Source: an uncultured Collinsella sp.
Lineage (GTDB): Bacteria; Actinomycetota; Coriobacteriia; Coriobacteriales; Coriobacteriaceae
Reading direction: 5' to 3'
NCBI GenBank assembly: GCA_958438955.1
Contig: CAUBTS010000020.1
Location: 1 to 22,095 of the forward strand
Length of the DNA: 22,095 bases
The translations under genes and the position numbers were made by a program. The notes beneath the pieces are model-generated. The model was not told the origin of the DNA and did not search any database. It saw only the letters and a list, made by a program, of their open reading frames with translations. Shown one piece after another: positions 5,897 through 13,258 of the stretch. The first letter of the stretch is position 1. Each line of letters opens with the position of its first letter.

Positions 5897-7266
5897 TAGC
5901 GCGGCTCGCCCACAACGGAGCCGGACAAATACCAGGTCTTGGCAACGTCAACGTCAACATCAACGATCTTGCCAACAAGCTGATCGATGCTGTAACCCTC
6001 GGGGATAGGCGCATGCACGGTCTGATTCTTGGGACTCTTGCCCAGCAGGACCGCGTCGTTCTTTTTACTCGTTCCCTCAATGAGCGCCGGAACCACAGTA
6101 TGAAGTTCACCCTGGTTATACTCATGTGCCGTGGTCTCGATAACCTTAACCAGGCGGTTGAAACGCCCGAGAATAACCTCATGCGGCGTAGGATCGCCAA
6201 TCTCTGCGGCCGGGGTACCGGCGCGCTTGGAATAGATGAAGGTATAGGCCTGGGCATAGCGGACCGTCTCGGCAAGTGAAAGCGTCTGCTCAAAGTCTTC
6301 TTCAGTCTCGCCCGGGAAGCCAACGATAATGTCAGTCGAGAGCGCGATATCGGGCATGCGGTTGCGAATGCGATCGACCAGGCCCAGATAGTCCTCGCGT
6401 GTATAACGGCGATTCATCTCTTTGAGGATCCGCGTCGAACCTGACTGGACGGCCAGGTGCAGCTGCGGCATAACAGCAGGCGTCTCGGCCATGGCGTCGA
6501 TGGTCTCGGGCAGCAGATCCTTGGGATGCGAAGACGTAAAGAAGATGCGCTCCACACCCGTATCGCCCACGGCACGCAGCAAATCGGCAAAACGCGGCTT
6601 GCCAAACAGATCGCGACCATATGAGTTAACGTTTTGGCCCAGCAGCGTAATCTCACGCACGCCCTGGCGCACCAAACCGGTCACCTCGTCGACAATCTCC
6701 TCGAAGGAGCGGCTCTTTTCGCGACCGCGCACGTACGGAACGATGCAATAGGTACAGAAATTATTGCAGCCCGTCATGATGGGCACCCAAGCGTGATACT
6801 GGGTCTCGCGATGCCACGGCATGCTCATGGCATCCGTATCCTCATGCTCATTGGTGCGGATATGACGCTTGCCATCAAGGAACGCCTCGGCAATGAGCTC
6901 TGCCACATGTGCGATGGAATGCGTACCAAAGATGACATTGACGTTATCGACGTTGGTGAGCAGGCCCTCGCCATCGCGCTGCGCGATGCAACCACCAACG
7001 GCAACCACACGCTTGCCCGAAGGCGAAGGCGGCAGGCTTTTACAGGAATTGCACTGGCCGTACAGGCGAGTATCGGCGGCCTCGCGCACGCAGCATGTCA
7101 TGAAGACAACAATATCGGCATGCTCGGGATCGAGCGCCATGAGGCAACCATACGAATCGAGCAGACCGCTCACGCGCTCGGAGTCGTGCTGATTCATCTG
7201 GCAGCCAAAGGTGCGGATAAAGTAGGTTTTACCGGCAAGAATATCGCGTACGGAACGCTGGTCCAT
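5896..7266 (-). CDS. miaB: tRNA-2-methylthio-N6-dimethylallyladenosine synthase MiaB
   Basis: A radical-SAM methylthiotransferase that converts i6A37 to ms2i6A37 in tRNA. With the start chosen here it has 456 residues. The N-terminal domain has cluster cysteines Cys22 (TFGCQMNQ), Cys58 (MTCCVRE) and Cys93 (GGCIAQ). The radical-SAM motif is CNNFCTYC with Cys167, Cys171 and Cys174, followed by IVPYVRGRE. A C-terminal TRAM-like region begins near residue 385. The start at 7266 is preferred because AGGA at 7276-7279 is 9 nt away; an ATG at 7272 would leave only 3 nt. The longer open frame to 7464 would overlap spoVS. miaA follows with a one-base overlap. Confidence 0.96.
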   Translation of the reverse strand: MDQRSVRDILAGKTYFIRTFGCQMNQHDSERVSGLLDSYGCLMALDPEHADIVVFMTCCVREAADTRLYGQCNSCKSLPPSPSGKRVVAVGGCIAQRDGEGLLTNVDNVNVIFGTHSIAHVAELIAEAFLDGKRHIRTNEHEDTDAMSMPWHRETQYHAWVPIMTGCNNFCTYCIVPYVRGREKSRSFEEIVDEVTGLVRQGVREITLLGQNVNSYGRDLFGKPRFADLLRAVGDTGVERIFFTSSHPKDLLPETIDAMAETPAVMPQLHLAVQSGSTRILKEMNRRYTREDYLGLVDRIRNRMPDIALSTDIIVGFPGETEEDFEQTLSLAETVRYAQAYTFIYSKRAGTPAAEIGDPTPHEVILGRFNRLVKVIETTAHEYNQGELHTVVPALIEGTSKKNDAVLLGKSPKNQTVHAPIPEGYSIDQLVGKIVDVDVDVAKTWYLSGSVVGEPR

Positions 7267-7318
7267 GTGCATAAGTCCTAACGATGGAGAGGGGGGGGCG
7301 AATCGAGGCAAGCAGAAG

Positions 7319-7636
7319 CTATGCCACAGGCTTAACATCATCCATGACGACGTTATCCATAGCAGCTCGATTGATCTGGTGAACGTAAATAGAAAGACGG
7401 ATGGCCGTGCGCGACTCCCCGTTAATGAGGATGTCGGAGAACACGGGCGCGCAGGAAATATCAAACCCGGTTGGAATCAAAAAACCGCGCGCAATAGCCA
7501 CGGCCTTTATGGCCTGGTTGACCGCACCGGCGCCGACACACTGAATGTTGACGGGCACACCATCCTTGACCATGCCGGCGATGGCGCCGGCAACGGACGC
7601 GGGCGATGATTTGCTTGATACCTTCAGGCAATCCAT
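7319..7636 (-). CDS. SpoVS-like protein
   Basis: A 105-residue protein in the stage V sporulation protein S family, small Alba-like proteins of unclear biochemical role. The start LKVSSKSSPASVAGAIAGM and the stretch CVGAGAVNQAIKAVAIARGF match the family core. Beyond that core are about 15 extra C-terminal residues (AMDNVVMDDVKPVA). AGGAG at 7644-7648, 7 nt upstream, fixes the start. Coriobacteria are not known to sporulate, so a sporulation role is unlikely; in Firmicutes spoVS often lies near the RNase Y gene, as here. A probable promoter with a palindromic spacer lies in the 74-nt gap before it. Confidence 0.88.
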   Translation of the reverse strand: MDCLKVSSKSSPASVAGAIAGMVKDGVPVNIQCVGAGAVNQAIKAVAIARGFLIPTGFDISCAPVFSDILINGESRTAIRLSIYVHQINRAAMDNVVMDDVKPVA

Positions 7637-7677
7637 GAAGAAACTCCTGCGTTTAAAAGTACGTTTTAACTGCAATA

Positions 7678-7706
7678 ACTGTATCGTACCGAGTGGACTC
7701 GGTAAA
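7678..7706 (-). promoter_or_regulatory. Possible spoVS promoter with palindromic spacer
   Basis: Read on the minus strand: -35 TTTACC (7701-7706), a 17-nt spacer and -10 TACAGT (7678-7683). An 18-bp perfect palindrome, TACCGAGT-GG-ACTCGGTA at 7687-7704, fills the spacer and part of the -35. It could be a repressor operator or a small hairpin ending the upstream transcript. There is no T-run after it. Confidence 0.4.
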
Positions 7707-7710
7707 GGCA

Positions 7711-8796
7711 CTATTCCTCTTTGGCAAGATCGAAGGTCACAGTGATTCGATCACGCGAAACACGAATCTTTGGGTCACCGCAAAGGTTGAGATAGTACCG
7801 GGCGGCAAGGTCATTAAAGTCACGCTCCACAGCACGCGAAAACTGTGCCATGTCATCCTTGGCAATACGTAGCCCGCGACGATCCTTTGCAAGATCGACA
7901 GGAGCCGGCGCATGCGAGGACGAATCACGCTCGCGCAGCAGACGCGCGGTCACACCGCGAACGGGTTTAATCTGCCCTGCCAAAATGCGATGGGCCGTGC
8001 GCTCGGACATCTCAAGACCCAAACCCGAACAGATACGGATAAAGTCCTCGGCATCAGAGGCAAGGCCTAAACGATCGACAACCGGAAGCTCGCTCTCGTC
8101 ATCAATGAACAGGAGACGCGACGTATCGAGCCGACTTGACGCCTGAGCATAAAGGGTCGCGGCAATCTCAGACGGAGAACCAAGATAGACATCGCAACCA
8201 CGCAACTCCTCGAGCGCAAACTCACAGGCAGCGCGAATAATATTATGCGGACCACGAGCACAGACATAACGTCCGTCCTCATCCTTGACGGCCTGGGGCC
8301 AGCTGGACTGATCGGCACGCTCGCTGAGGCGGTCGGCCGCAACGCTCACCTTAAAGGCTGAGCCAAGATCGACACCAGACGTGACCACACGGGCCTCGTC
8401 GGTGTTCTGCTTGATCGAAAACAATGCCATGCCACGACCGTGAACGCCCCAACGGTCCATCTTCATGCTCTCGAGCTTGGAGGTAACGCGGGCATCGAAG
8501 ATTCGCTCTTGCATATCCTGCGGAACGCCCGAACCGTTATCCAGAAAGACAAGCGTGCGGACGCCATCTTCCTTGGTCGTAGCGAGATAGACTTTGTCGG
8601 CGCCAGCATCGCGAGCATTACGGAGCATTTCAATGACGATATCCTCGACATGCTGAATGTCGTGCTTTGCCTGGCGCCTCTCGGCCTCCGAAACGCGGAG
8701 GCGGACATAACCCTCGCCAAGGTTCTCCTCGACGCGAAGGTTGCCCTCCCCCGACATCGACGCGATAAATGAGATGAGCTCGTTCGCGTCGCTCAT
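7711..8796 (-). CDS. GHKL-type ATP-binding protein of unknown role
   Basis: A 361-residue protein with the ATP-binding fold shared by Hsp90, MutL and histidine kinases. The N box is EMLRNARDAGA (56-66, Glu56 and Asn60), G1 is DNGSGVP (86-92), and G2 is GVHGRGMALFSI (117-128) within a long ATP lid. No histidine-kinase phosphoacceptor, MutL C-terminal domain or membrane segment is seen. The C-terminal 200 residues are not recognised; RIAKDDMAQFSRAVERDFNDLAARYY looks helical. It starts one base after the rny stop codon with no clear ribosome site, so it is probably translated together with RNase Y. No function is assigned. Confidence 0.85.
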   Translation of the reverse strand: MSDANELISFIASMSGEGNLRVEENLGEGYVRLRVSEAERRQAKHDIQHVEDIVIEMLRNARDAGADKVYLATTKEDGVRTLVFLDNGSGVPQDMQERIFDARVTSKLESMKMDRWGVHGRGMALFSIKQNTDEARVVTSGVDLGSAFKVSVAADRLSERADQSSWPQAVKDEDGRYVCARGPHNIIRAACEFALEELRGCDVYLGSPSEIAATLYAQASSRLDTSRLLFIDDESELPVVDRLGLASDAEDFIRICSGLGLEMSERTAHRILAGQIKPVRGVTARLLRERDSSSHAPAPVDLAKDRRGLRIAKDDMAQFSRAVERDFNDLAARYYLNLCGDPKIRVSRDRITVTFDLAKEE

Positions 8797-8797
8797 G

Positions 8798-10348
8798 TTA
8801 TTTAGCGATATCGACAGCGCGGCTCTCGCGAATCACGACGACGCGCACCTGACCGGGATACTCCATCTCTTCCTCGATCTGATGGGCGATATCGTGAGCC
8901 AGGACCGTGGACTGGGCATCGGAGATCTTGTCCGGCTGAACCATGACGTGGACCTCGCGACCAGCCTGCATGGCATAGGTACGCTCGACGCCATCATGGG
9001 AGTTGGCGATCTCCTCGAGCTTCTCAAGACGCTTGATGTAGTTCTCGGCAGACTCGCGACGGGCACCGGGGCGAGATGCAGAGACAGCATCGGCGGCCTG
9101 TACCAGGACATCGAGCACCGTGTTGGGGTCGACGTCGGCATGGTGAGCCTCGATAGCGTGGACGATAACGGGCTTCTCGCCATAACGGCGGGCAAGCTCG
9201 GCGCCGATGACGGCATGCGGGCCCTCGACGTCATGGTCGATTGCCTTGCCCAGGTCGTGCAGCAGGCCGGCGCGCTTGGCGGTCACAACGTCCAGGCCAA
9301 GCTCGGAAGCCATCACGCCGCACAGGTCAGAGACTTCGAGGGAGTGCTGAAGCACGTTCTGACCAAACGAAGTACGGTAGCGCAGGGCACCAAGGGTCTT
9401 GACGATCTCGGGATGCAGGTCGTGGATGCCGGTATCGAAGGCAGCCTGCTCGCCAGCCTCGCGCACGCGCTGCTGAACCAGGTCGGCAGCCTTGTGATAC
9501 ATCTCCTCGATGCGGGCGGGGTGAATGCGGCCGTCGGCGATGAGGTTCTCGAGGGCAACACGGGCGGTCTCACGACGGACCGGGTCGAAGCTCGAAAGAA
9601 CGACAGTCTCGGGCGTGTCGTCGATCACGAGGTTGACGCCGGAAACCTGCTCGAAGGTCCGGATGTTGCGACCCTCGCGACCGATGATACGGCCCTTGAG
9701 GTCATCAGAGGGAATGTGCACGGAGGTAACGGTGACCTCGGCTGTGTGGTCGGCAGCGCAGCGCTGAATCGCCAGGGACAGAATCTCCTGGGCGGTCTTG
9801 TGGCACTCGGCGCGAACCTGCTGCTCGGACTCGCGAATGATCGTGGCAGCCTCGTGGGTGACCTCGCCGCGAACCTTATCGAGGAGCTCCTTGTGGGCGT
9901 CCTCGCGGGTCAGGTCGGCGATACGCTCGAGCTCAGAGGTCTGCTTGGCGCAGAGCTCCTCGAGCTCGCGGGAGCGCTTCTCGACCTGACCGGCCTGGCT
10001 GGACAGCTGGTGCTCACGCTTGTCGAGAGCGTCGTTTCGGCGATCAAGGGACTCCTCGCGCTGCATCACACGGTTCTCGAGCGTACGAATCTCGCTCTTA
10101 CGCTGCTTGTCCTCGGCCTCGGCGGCCTGCTTGTTCTTGATGATCTCCTCTTTAGCCTCGAGCAGAGCCTCTTTTTTGAGGGTCTCGGCCTGACGCTTAG
10201 CATCACCGATCAGGGACTCAGCCTGTGCGTGTGCCGACTGGATCTTTTCGTCGGCCTCGTGAAGACTACCCTGCTTGGCGGTGCGCATGTAGGCAATGGC
10301 GGCGATGGCACCCAAAACGATGCCAACGAGCGCTGCGATGATAGGCAT
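8798..10348 (-). CDS. rny: Ribonuclease Y
   Basis: A membrane-anchored endoribonuclease that starts mRNA decay. With the ATG at 10348 it has 516 residues: one N-terminal transmembrane helix (about 2-19), a long charged coiled coil (about 28-200) rich in Glu, Lys, Ala and Gln, a KH domain with GRIIGREGRN (219-228), and an HD domain with QHSLE (His335) and LLHDLGKA (His364, Asp365). The ATG is chosen because GGAG lies 5 nt upstream; a GTG two codons earlier would overlap that site. A long leader of about 160 nt with a terminator-like hairpin precedes it. RNase J is encoded about 10 kb away, so both Firmicutes-type decay enzymes are present. Confidence 0.97.
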   Translation of the reverse strand: MPIIAALVGIVLGAIAAIAYMRTAKQGSLHEADEKIQSAHAQAESLIGDAKRQAETLKKEALLEAKEEIIKNKQAAEAEDKQRKSEIRTLENRVMQREESLDRRNDALDKREHQLSSQAGQVEKRSRELEELCAKQTSELERIADLTREDAHKELLDKVRGEVTHEAATIIRESEQQVRAECHKTAQEILSLAIQRCAADHTAEVTVTSVHIPSDDLKGRIIGREGRNIRTFEQVSGVNLVIDDTPETVVLSSFDPVRRETARVALENLIADGRIHPARIEEMYHKAADLVQQRVREAGEQAAFDTGIHDLHPEIVKTLGALRYRTSFGQNVLQHSLEVSDLCGVMASELGLDVVTAKRAGLLHDLGKAIDHDVEGPHAVIGAELARRYGEKPVIVHAIEAHHADVDPNTVLDVLVQAADAVSASRPGARRESAENYIKRLEKLEEIANSHDGVERTYAMQAGREVHVMVQPDKISDAQSTVLAHDIAHQIEEEMEYPGQVRVVVIRESRAVDIAK

Positions 10349-10383
10349 GCTCACTCCTTTTTATGGATTCGTTACACAACAAA

Positions 10384-10409
10384 GCGAACCGTCCTTACGA
10401 ACGGCTCGC
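10384..10409 (-). promoter_or_regulatory. Terminator-like hairpin in the rny leader
   Basis: On the minus strand GCGAGCCGT pairs with ACGGTTCGC (9 bp with one G-U) around an 8-nt loop, followed directly by TTTGTTGTG. It lies about 35 nt before the rny start codon, downstream of the predicted rny promoter. It could be an attenuator, an RNase Y processing site or a second terminator for recA-recX. Confidence 0.6.
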
Positions 10410-10514
10410 GACATTTGAGTAATATGGGCGCAGCTTATGCGGGTCGGATACAGATAAACATATAAACAAACTCATCACAGATGAGCACATATCACAAAGC
10501 AAATGACAGTGTTT

Positions 10515-10543
10515 ATCGTACGTTGAACCACAACAACTGTCAA
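10515..10543 (-). promoter_or_regulatory. Predicted rny promoter
   Basis: On the minus strand there is a perfect -35 TTGACA (10538-10543), a 17-nt spacer and -10 TACGAT (10515-10520). A start near 10508 would give a leader of about 160 nt. It lies directly after the recX terminator hairpin. Confidence 0.65.
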
Positions 10544-10548
10544 ATAAA

Positions 10549-10591
10549 TGGCCCCGGCACGGCGGCTAAAACACGGTGAACGGCAGGGCCA
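10549..10591 (-). terminator. Probable terminator of recA-recX
   Basis: On the minus strand, 15 nt after the recX stop codon, TGGCCCTG pairs with CGGGGCCA across a loop of about 27 nt and is followed by TTTATTTG. The loop is large and the T-run is broken, so it is a moderate call. Confidence 0.5.
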
Positions 10592-10605
10592 CAAAACGCA
10601 TACGC

Positions 10606-11298
10606 CTAAACCGCACATTCCTCGCGTTCGGCATCGAGACGTGCCTTAACGGCATCGGCGGCGACGTGATACGAGAAGCCCTTGCCCATCAAAAACCGAA
10701 CCAGTTTTTCGAATGCGCGCGTCTCTGGAACACGCCGCTTGGCGAGCAGGGCTGACGCACGCGCCAAATCGTCTTCGACGGCAAAATAATCCTCGGGATA
10801 ACCGGGAATTTCATCGAGCACGACATGACGGCGCTTGAGCTCGGTCTCGATTTTGCGCTGTCCCCAACCGCGCCGCTTGCGCTCCTCGATAAAGTACGAG
10901 CAAAAGCGGCTCTCGTCTAAAAAACGATACTCGGTGGCGCGCTCGACGGCGAAATCAATCGCAGGCTGGTGAAAGCCGTAGCGAGCCAGCTTGTCACGGA
11001 CCTCACCCGTCGCATGGTCGCGGCGCGATAACATCTCGGTCACCATGGTAAGTGCACATTTACGCTCAATGAGCTGCACCGCCTCACGGAAGTTGTCCCA
11101 ATCACAGGGAAGATCGGGGCGGTTTTTGACATACAGCCGCGCGACCCGCACGGGAATCCAAATGGACCGCTCAAAACCGCCCTCAAGCTCACAATCGATA
11201 TGTGCGCAAGGCTTTTTGGACGCATACCCGCTCGAGAACGAGGAGACCGCCTTCTTATCGGGAAAGACGACCGTGGCCTCGGTCACCGTATACGACAT
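10606..11298 (-). CDS. recX: RecX, regulator of RecA
   Basis: RecX binds RecA filaments and limits their activity. The 230-residue protein has an N-terminal region of about 80 residues before the RecX helical repeats, seen as LSRRDHATGEVRDKLARYGF, FAVERATEYRFLDESRFCSYFIEERKRR and GWGQRKIETELKRR. A third repeat lies near the C terminus (FLMGKGFSYHVAADAVKARL). The start lies 11 nt after the recA stop codon, and no strong ribosome site is seen, so it is probably coupled to recA. The gene order recA-recX is widespread and supports the call. Confidence 0.93.
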   Translation of the reverse strand: MSYTVTEATVVFPDKKAVSSFSSGYASKKPCAHIDCELEGGFERSIWIPVRVARLYVKNRPDLPCDWDNFREAVQLIERKCALTMVTEMLSRRDHATGEVRDKLARYGFHQPAIDFAVERATEYRFLDESRFCSYFIEERKRRGWGQRKIETELKRRHVVLDEIPGYPEDYFAVEDDLARASALLAKRRVPETRAFEKLVRFLMGKGFSYHVAADAVKARLDAEREECAV

Positions 11299-11309
11299 GA
11301 GCGTAACCG

Positions 11310-12458
11310 CTACTCGTCGTCATCATCGAGCATGGCGGAACCATCGATGGCGTAAAGCTCGTCAAACTCCTCAGGCGCAGGCTGATCGGTCAGCTCGACC
11401 TCGGACGGAGCATCGTCATCAAACTCAAGTCCACAGGCAAGGCGGACCTTATGCTCAATCTCGTCGGCACAATCGGGGTGTTCGCGCAGGAACGCCTTGG
11501 CGGCCTCGCGACCGTTGCCGAGCTTATCCTCGCCATAGGCAAACCAGGAGCCCATCTTCTTGCAAATGCCGCACTCGACAGCCATGTCCAGAATCGAGCC
11601 CTCCTTAGAGATGCCCGTACCGTACATGATGTCGAACTCAGCAGAACGGAACGGAGCTGCCACCTTGTTCTTAACGACCTTGGCGCGCACGCGGTTACCG
11701 ATAACCTCGTCCTTAAGCTTAATGCTGTCGATGCGGCGAATGTCGATACGCACCGAAGAGAAGAACTTAAGGGCGCGGCCGCCCGTCGTGGTCTCGGGGT
11801 TGCCGAACATGACGCCGATCTTCTCACGCAGCTGGTTAATGAAGATGCACGTCGTGTTGGACTTGGACAGCGAGCCGGCGAGCTTGCGGAGCGCCTGGCT
11901 CATCAGGCGAGCCTGAAGACCGACCGTAGTGTCGCCGATTTCTCCCTCGATCTCGGCACGCGGGGTCAGCGCAGCGACGGAGTCAACGACGATGGCATCG
12001 ATGGCGCCGGAACGCACGAGCATGTCAACAATCTCAAGCGCCTGCTCACCCGTATCGGGCTGGGAAATGAGCACCTCGTCGATATCCACGCCGATGCGTG
12101 CGGCATACGTGGGATCGAGCGCGTGCTCGGCATCGATAAATGCCACAACGCCACCCATTGCCTGGGCCTCGGCCAGGATCTCGAGCGAAAGCGTCGTCTT
12201 ACCGGAGGACTCAGGACCGTAAATCTCGACGATACGGCCGCGCGGCACGCCGCCGATACCCAGCGCGGCATCGAGGGCCAGGGCGCCCGTGGGAATGGCC
12301 TCGACCTCGAGCTCGGGACCACCGTCGCCGTACCTCATGATGGAACCCTGGCCGAATTTCTTCTCGATCTCAGCCTTGGTGGTGGCGATCATCTCATCGC
12401 GCTCTTTACCCGTCGTGCGAGCATGAACGGTACGTACGGGACCTGAATTCTTGGCCAT
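11310..12458 (-). CDS. recA: RecA recombinase
   Basis: Forms ATP-dependent filaments on single-stranded DNA for recombination and triggers LexA self-cleavage. The 382 residues include Walker A GPESSGKT (81-88) and the conserved stretches DAEHALDPTYA, SQPDTGEQALEI, DSVAALTPRAEIEGE, INQLREKIGVMFGNPE and GGRALKFFSSVR; the C-terminal tail is acidic (AMLDDDDE). No intein interrupts it. The N terminus is about 20 residues longer than that of E. coli. The ATG at 12458 is chosen because AGGAGG lies 7 nt upstream; a TTG at 12479 would sit over that site. A LexA-box promoter precedes it and recX follows. Confidence 0.99.
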   Translation of the reverse strand: MAKNSGPVRTVHARTTGKERDEMIATTKAEIEKKFGQGSIMRYGDGGPELEVEAIPTGALALDAALGIGGVPRGRIVEIYGPESSGKTTLSLEILAEAQAMGGVVAFIDAEHALDPTYAARIGVDIDEVLISQPDTGEQALEIVDMLVRSGAIDAIVVDSVAALTPRAEIEGEIGDTTVGLQARLMSQALRKLAGSLSKSNTTCIFINQLREKIGVMFGNPETTTGGRALKFFSSVRIDIRRIDSIKLKDEVIGNRVRAKVVKNKVAAPFRSAEFDIMYGTGISKEGSILDMAVECGICKKMGSWFAYGEDKLGNGREAAKAFLREHPDCADEIEHKVRLACGLEFDDDAPSEVELTDQPAPEEFDELYAIDGSAMLDDDDE

Positions 12459-12488
12459 GAATAGCCCTCCTCTTAACAACCTGCATCG

Positions 12489-12517
12489 ATAATAAACGAA
12501 CGGCTGTTCGTGGTCAA
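12489..12517 (-). promoter_or_regulatory. recA promoter
   Basis: On the minus strand: -35 TTGACC (12512-12517), a 17-nt spacer and -10 TATTAT (12489-12494). The predicted start near 12482 gives a leader of about 24 nt. The spacer contains the LexA box. Confidence 0.85.
12498..12509. promoter_or_regulatory. LexA operator of recA
   Basis: GAACGGCTGTTC is a perfect GAAC-N4-GTTC SOS box lying between the -35 and -10 of the recA promoter, where bound LexA would exclude RNA polymerase. Confidence 0.92.
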
Positions 12518-12550
12518 CCGTTCAGGCCAATCATATGCAGGCGGTCTTTC

Positions 12551-12610
12551 CAAAACCCAACCAAACGCCGACCAAACACTGACCAAATACTTGACCACAA
12601 AGGACCAAAT
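12551..12610 (-). repeat. Phased TTTGGTC repeats upstream of the recA promoter
   Basis: On the minus strand the motif TTTGGTC or a close variant recurs 5-6 times at spacings of about 10-12 nt. On the plus strand, GACCAAA starts at 12570, 12581 and 12603, with a degenerate GACCACA at 12593 and CCAAA variants further left. The array lies about 35-95 bp upstream of the -35. It is outside the predicted recA transcript. Confidence 0.7.
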
Positions 12611-12684
12611 ATGAACAAGGCAGGCAAAAATACATCTACAACCAGCACAAACGCTAAATTTGTCAGAGGTCCCTATCTCCACAA

Positions 12685-12708
12685 TTAAGGGGCCCTAAGG
12701 CCCCTTAA
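12685..12708 (-). terminator. Terminator after cinA
   Basis: A perfect 10-bp inverted repeat, TTAAGGGGCC / GGCCCCTTAA, with a 4-nt loop, beginning 7 nt after the cinA stop codon. The T-run on the minus strand is short (TTAATTG). It ends the long rnj-to-cinA gene series and separates it from recA. Confidence 0.8.
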
Positions 12709-12715
12709 AACATGT

Positions 12716-13246
12716 CTATTCCATAGAGTTGAGCACAAGGGCAATGCGCCCCAATGCCTCCGCGACCGCATGGGCACGAACACACGAACGGTCGCCCTCA
12801 TAGTGGCAGCGCACAGAGTCCACGACCGGCACGCCCCCATCGGCGGAACGATGCGCCCAGCCAATATAGAAAGTGCCCGCCGGATCGTCCTCAGTGCCAC
12901 CGCCGGGGCCGGCATAACCCGTTGCGCTCACTGCAATATCGCTCTGGTACAGCTCCAGCGAACCCACCGCCATCTCGCGCGCGGTCTGATGCGACACCGC
13001 GGTATAGCGGTCGAGCGTCTCCTGCTCAACACCAAGAACACGATGCTTAATCTCATCGCAATAGGTCACCGCACCGCCACGCAGCACCGCCGAGGCGCCC
13101 GGGATATCGGCAATCGTCGAGGCGATCATACCCGCCGTCAGCGACTCAGCCGTCGAAACCGTCACGCCCCGAGCGCCCGCACGCTCGACAATATCGCGCG
13201 CCAGCTCCTCGTTATGTGCGGAAATCTGCTCAAAAGAGACCGTCAT
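12716..13246 (-). CDS. cinA: CinA C-terminal-domain protein (nicotinamide-nucleotide amidohydrolase, PncC-type)
   Basis: The family deamidates nicotinamide mononucleotide to nicotinic acid mononucleotide, recycling NAD breakdown products. The 176 residues match the single-domain form: VSTAESLTAGMIASTIADIPGAS near the N terminus, GGAVTYCDEIKHRVLGV in the middle, and ATGYAGPGGG in the second half. The N-terminal MoCF-like domain of full-length CinA is absent. The ATG at 13246 is preferred over a GTG two codons upstream; the ribosome site is weak (AGGT, 10 nt away). It lies 12 nt after pgsA. The order pgsA-cinA-recA is common in Gram-positive bacteria, although a terminator separates recA here. 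Confidence 0.92.
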   Translation of the reverse strand: MTVSFEQISAHNEELARDIVERAGARGVTVSTAESLTAGMIASTIADIPGASAVLRGGAVTYCDEIKHRVLGVEQETLDRYTAVSHQTAREMAVGSLELYQSDIAVSATGYAGPGGGTEDDPAGTFYIGWAHRSADGGVPVVDSVRCHYEGDRSCVRAHAVAEALGRIALVLNSME

Positions 13247-13258
13247 ACCCACCAGGAC

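Noticed and set aside
8741..10465. 574-codon open frame on the plus strand opposite rny
   Set aside because: It lies opposite a complete RNase Y gene, resembles no known protein and is best explained by G+C-rich codon use on the other strand.
12519..12530. Second LexA box upstream of recA
   Set aside because: Only one half (GAAC) is present near here on the minus strand; the other half does not match GTTC.
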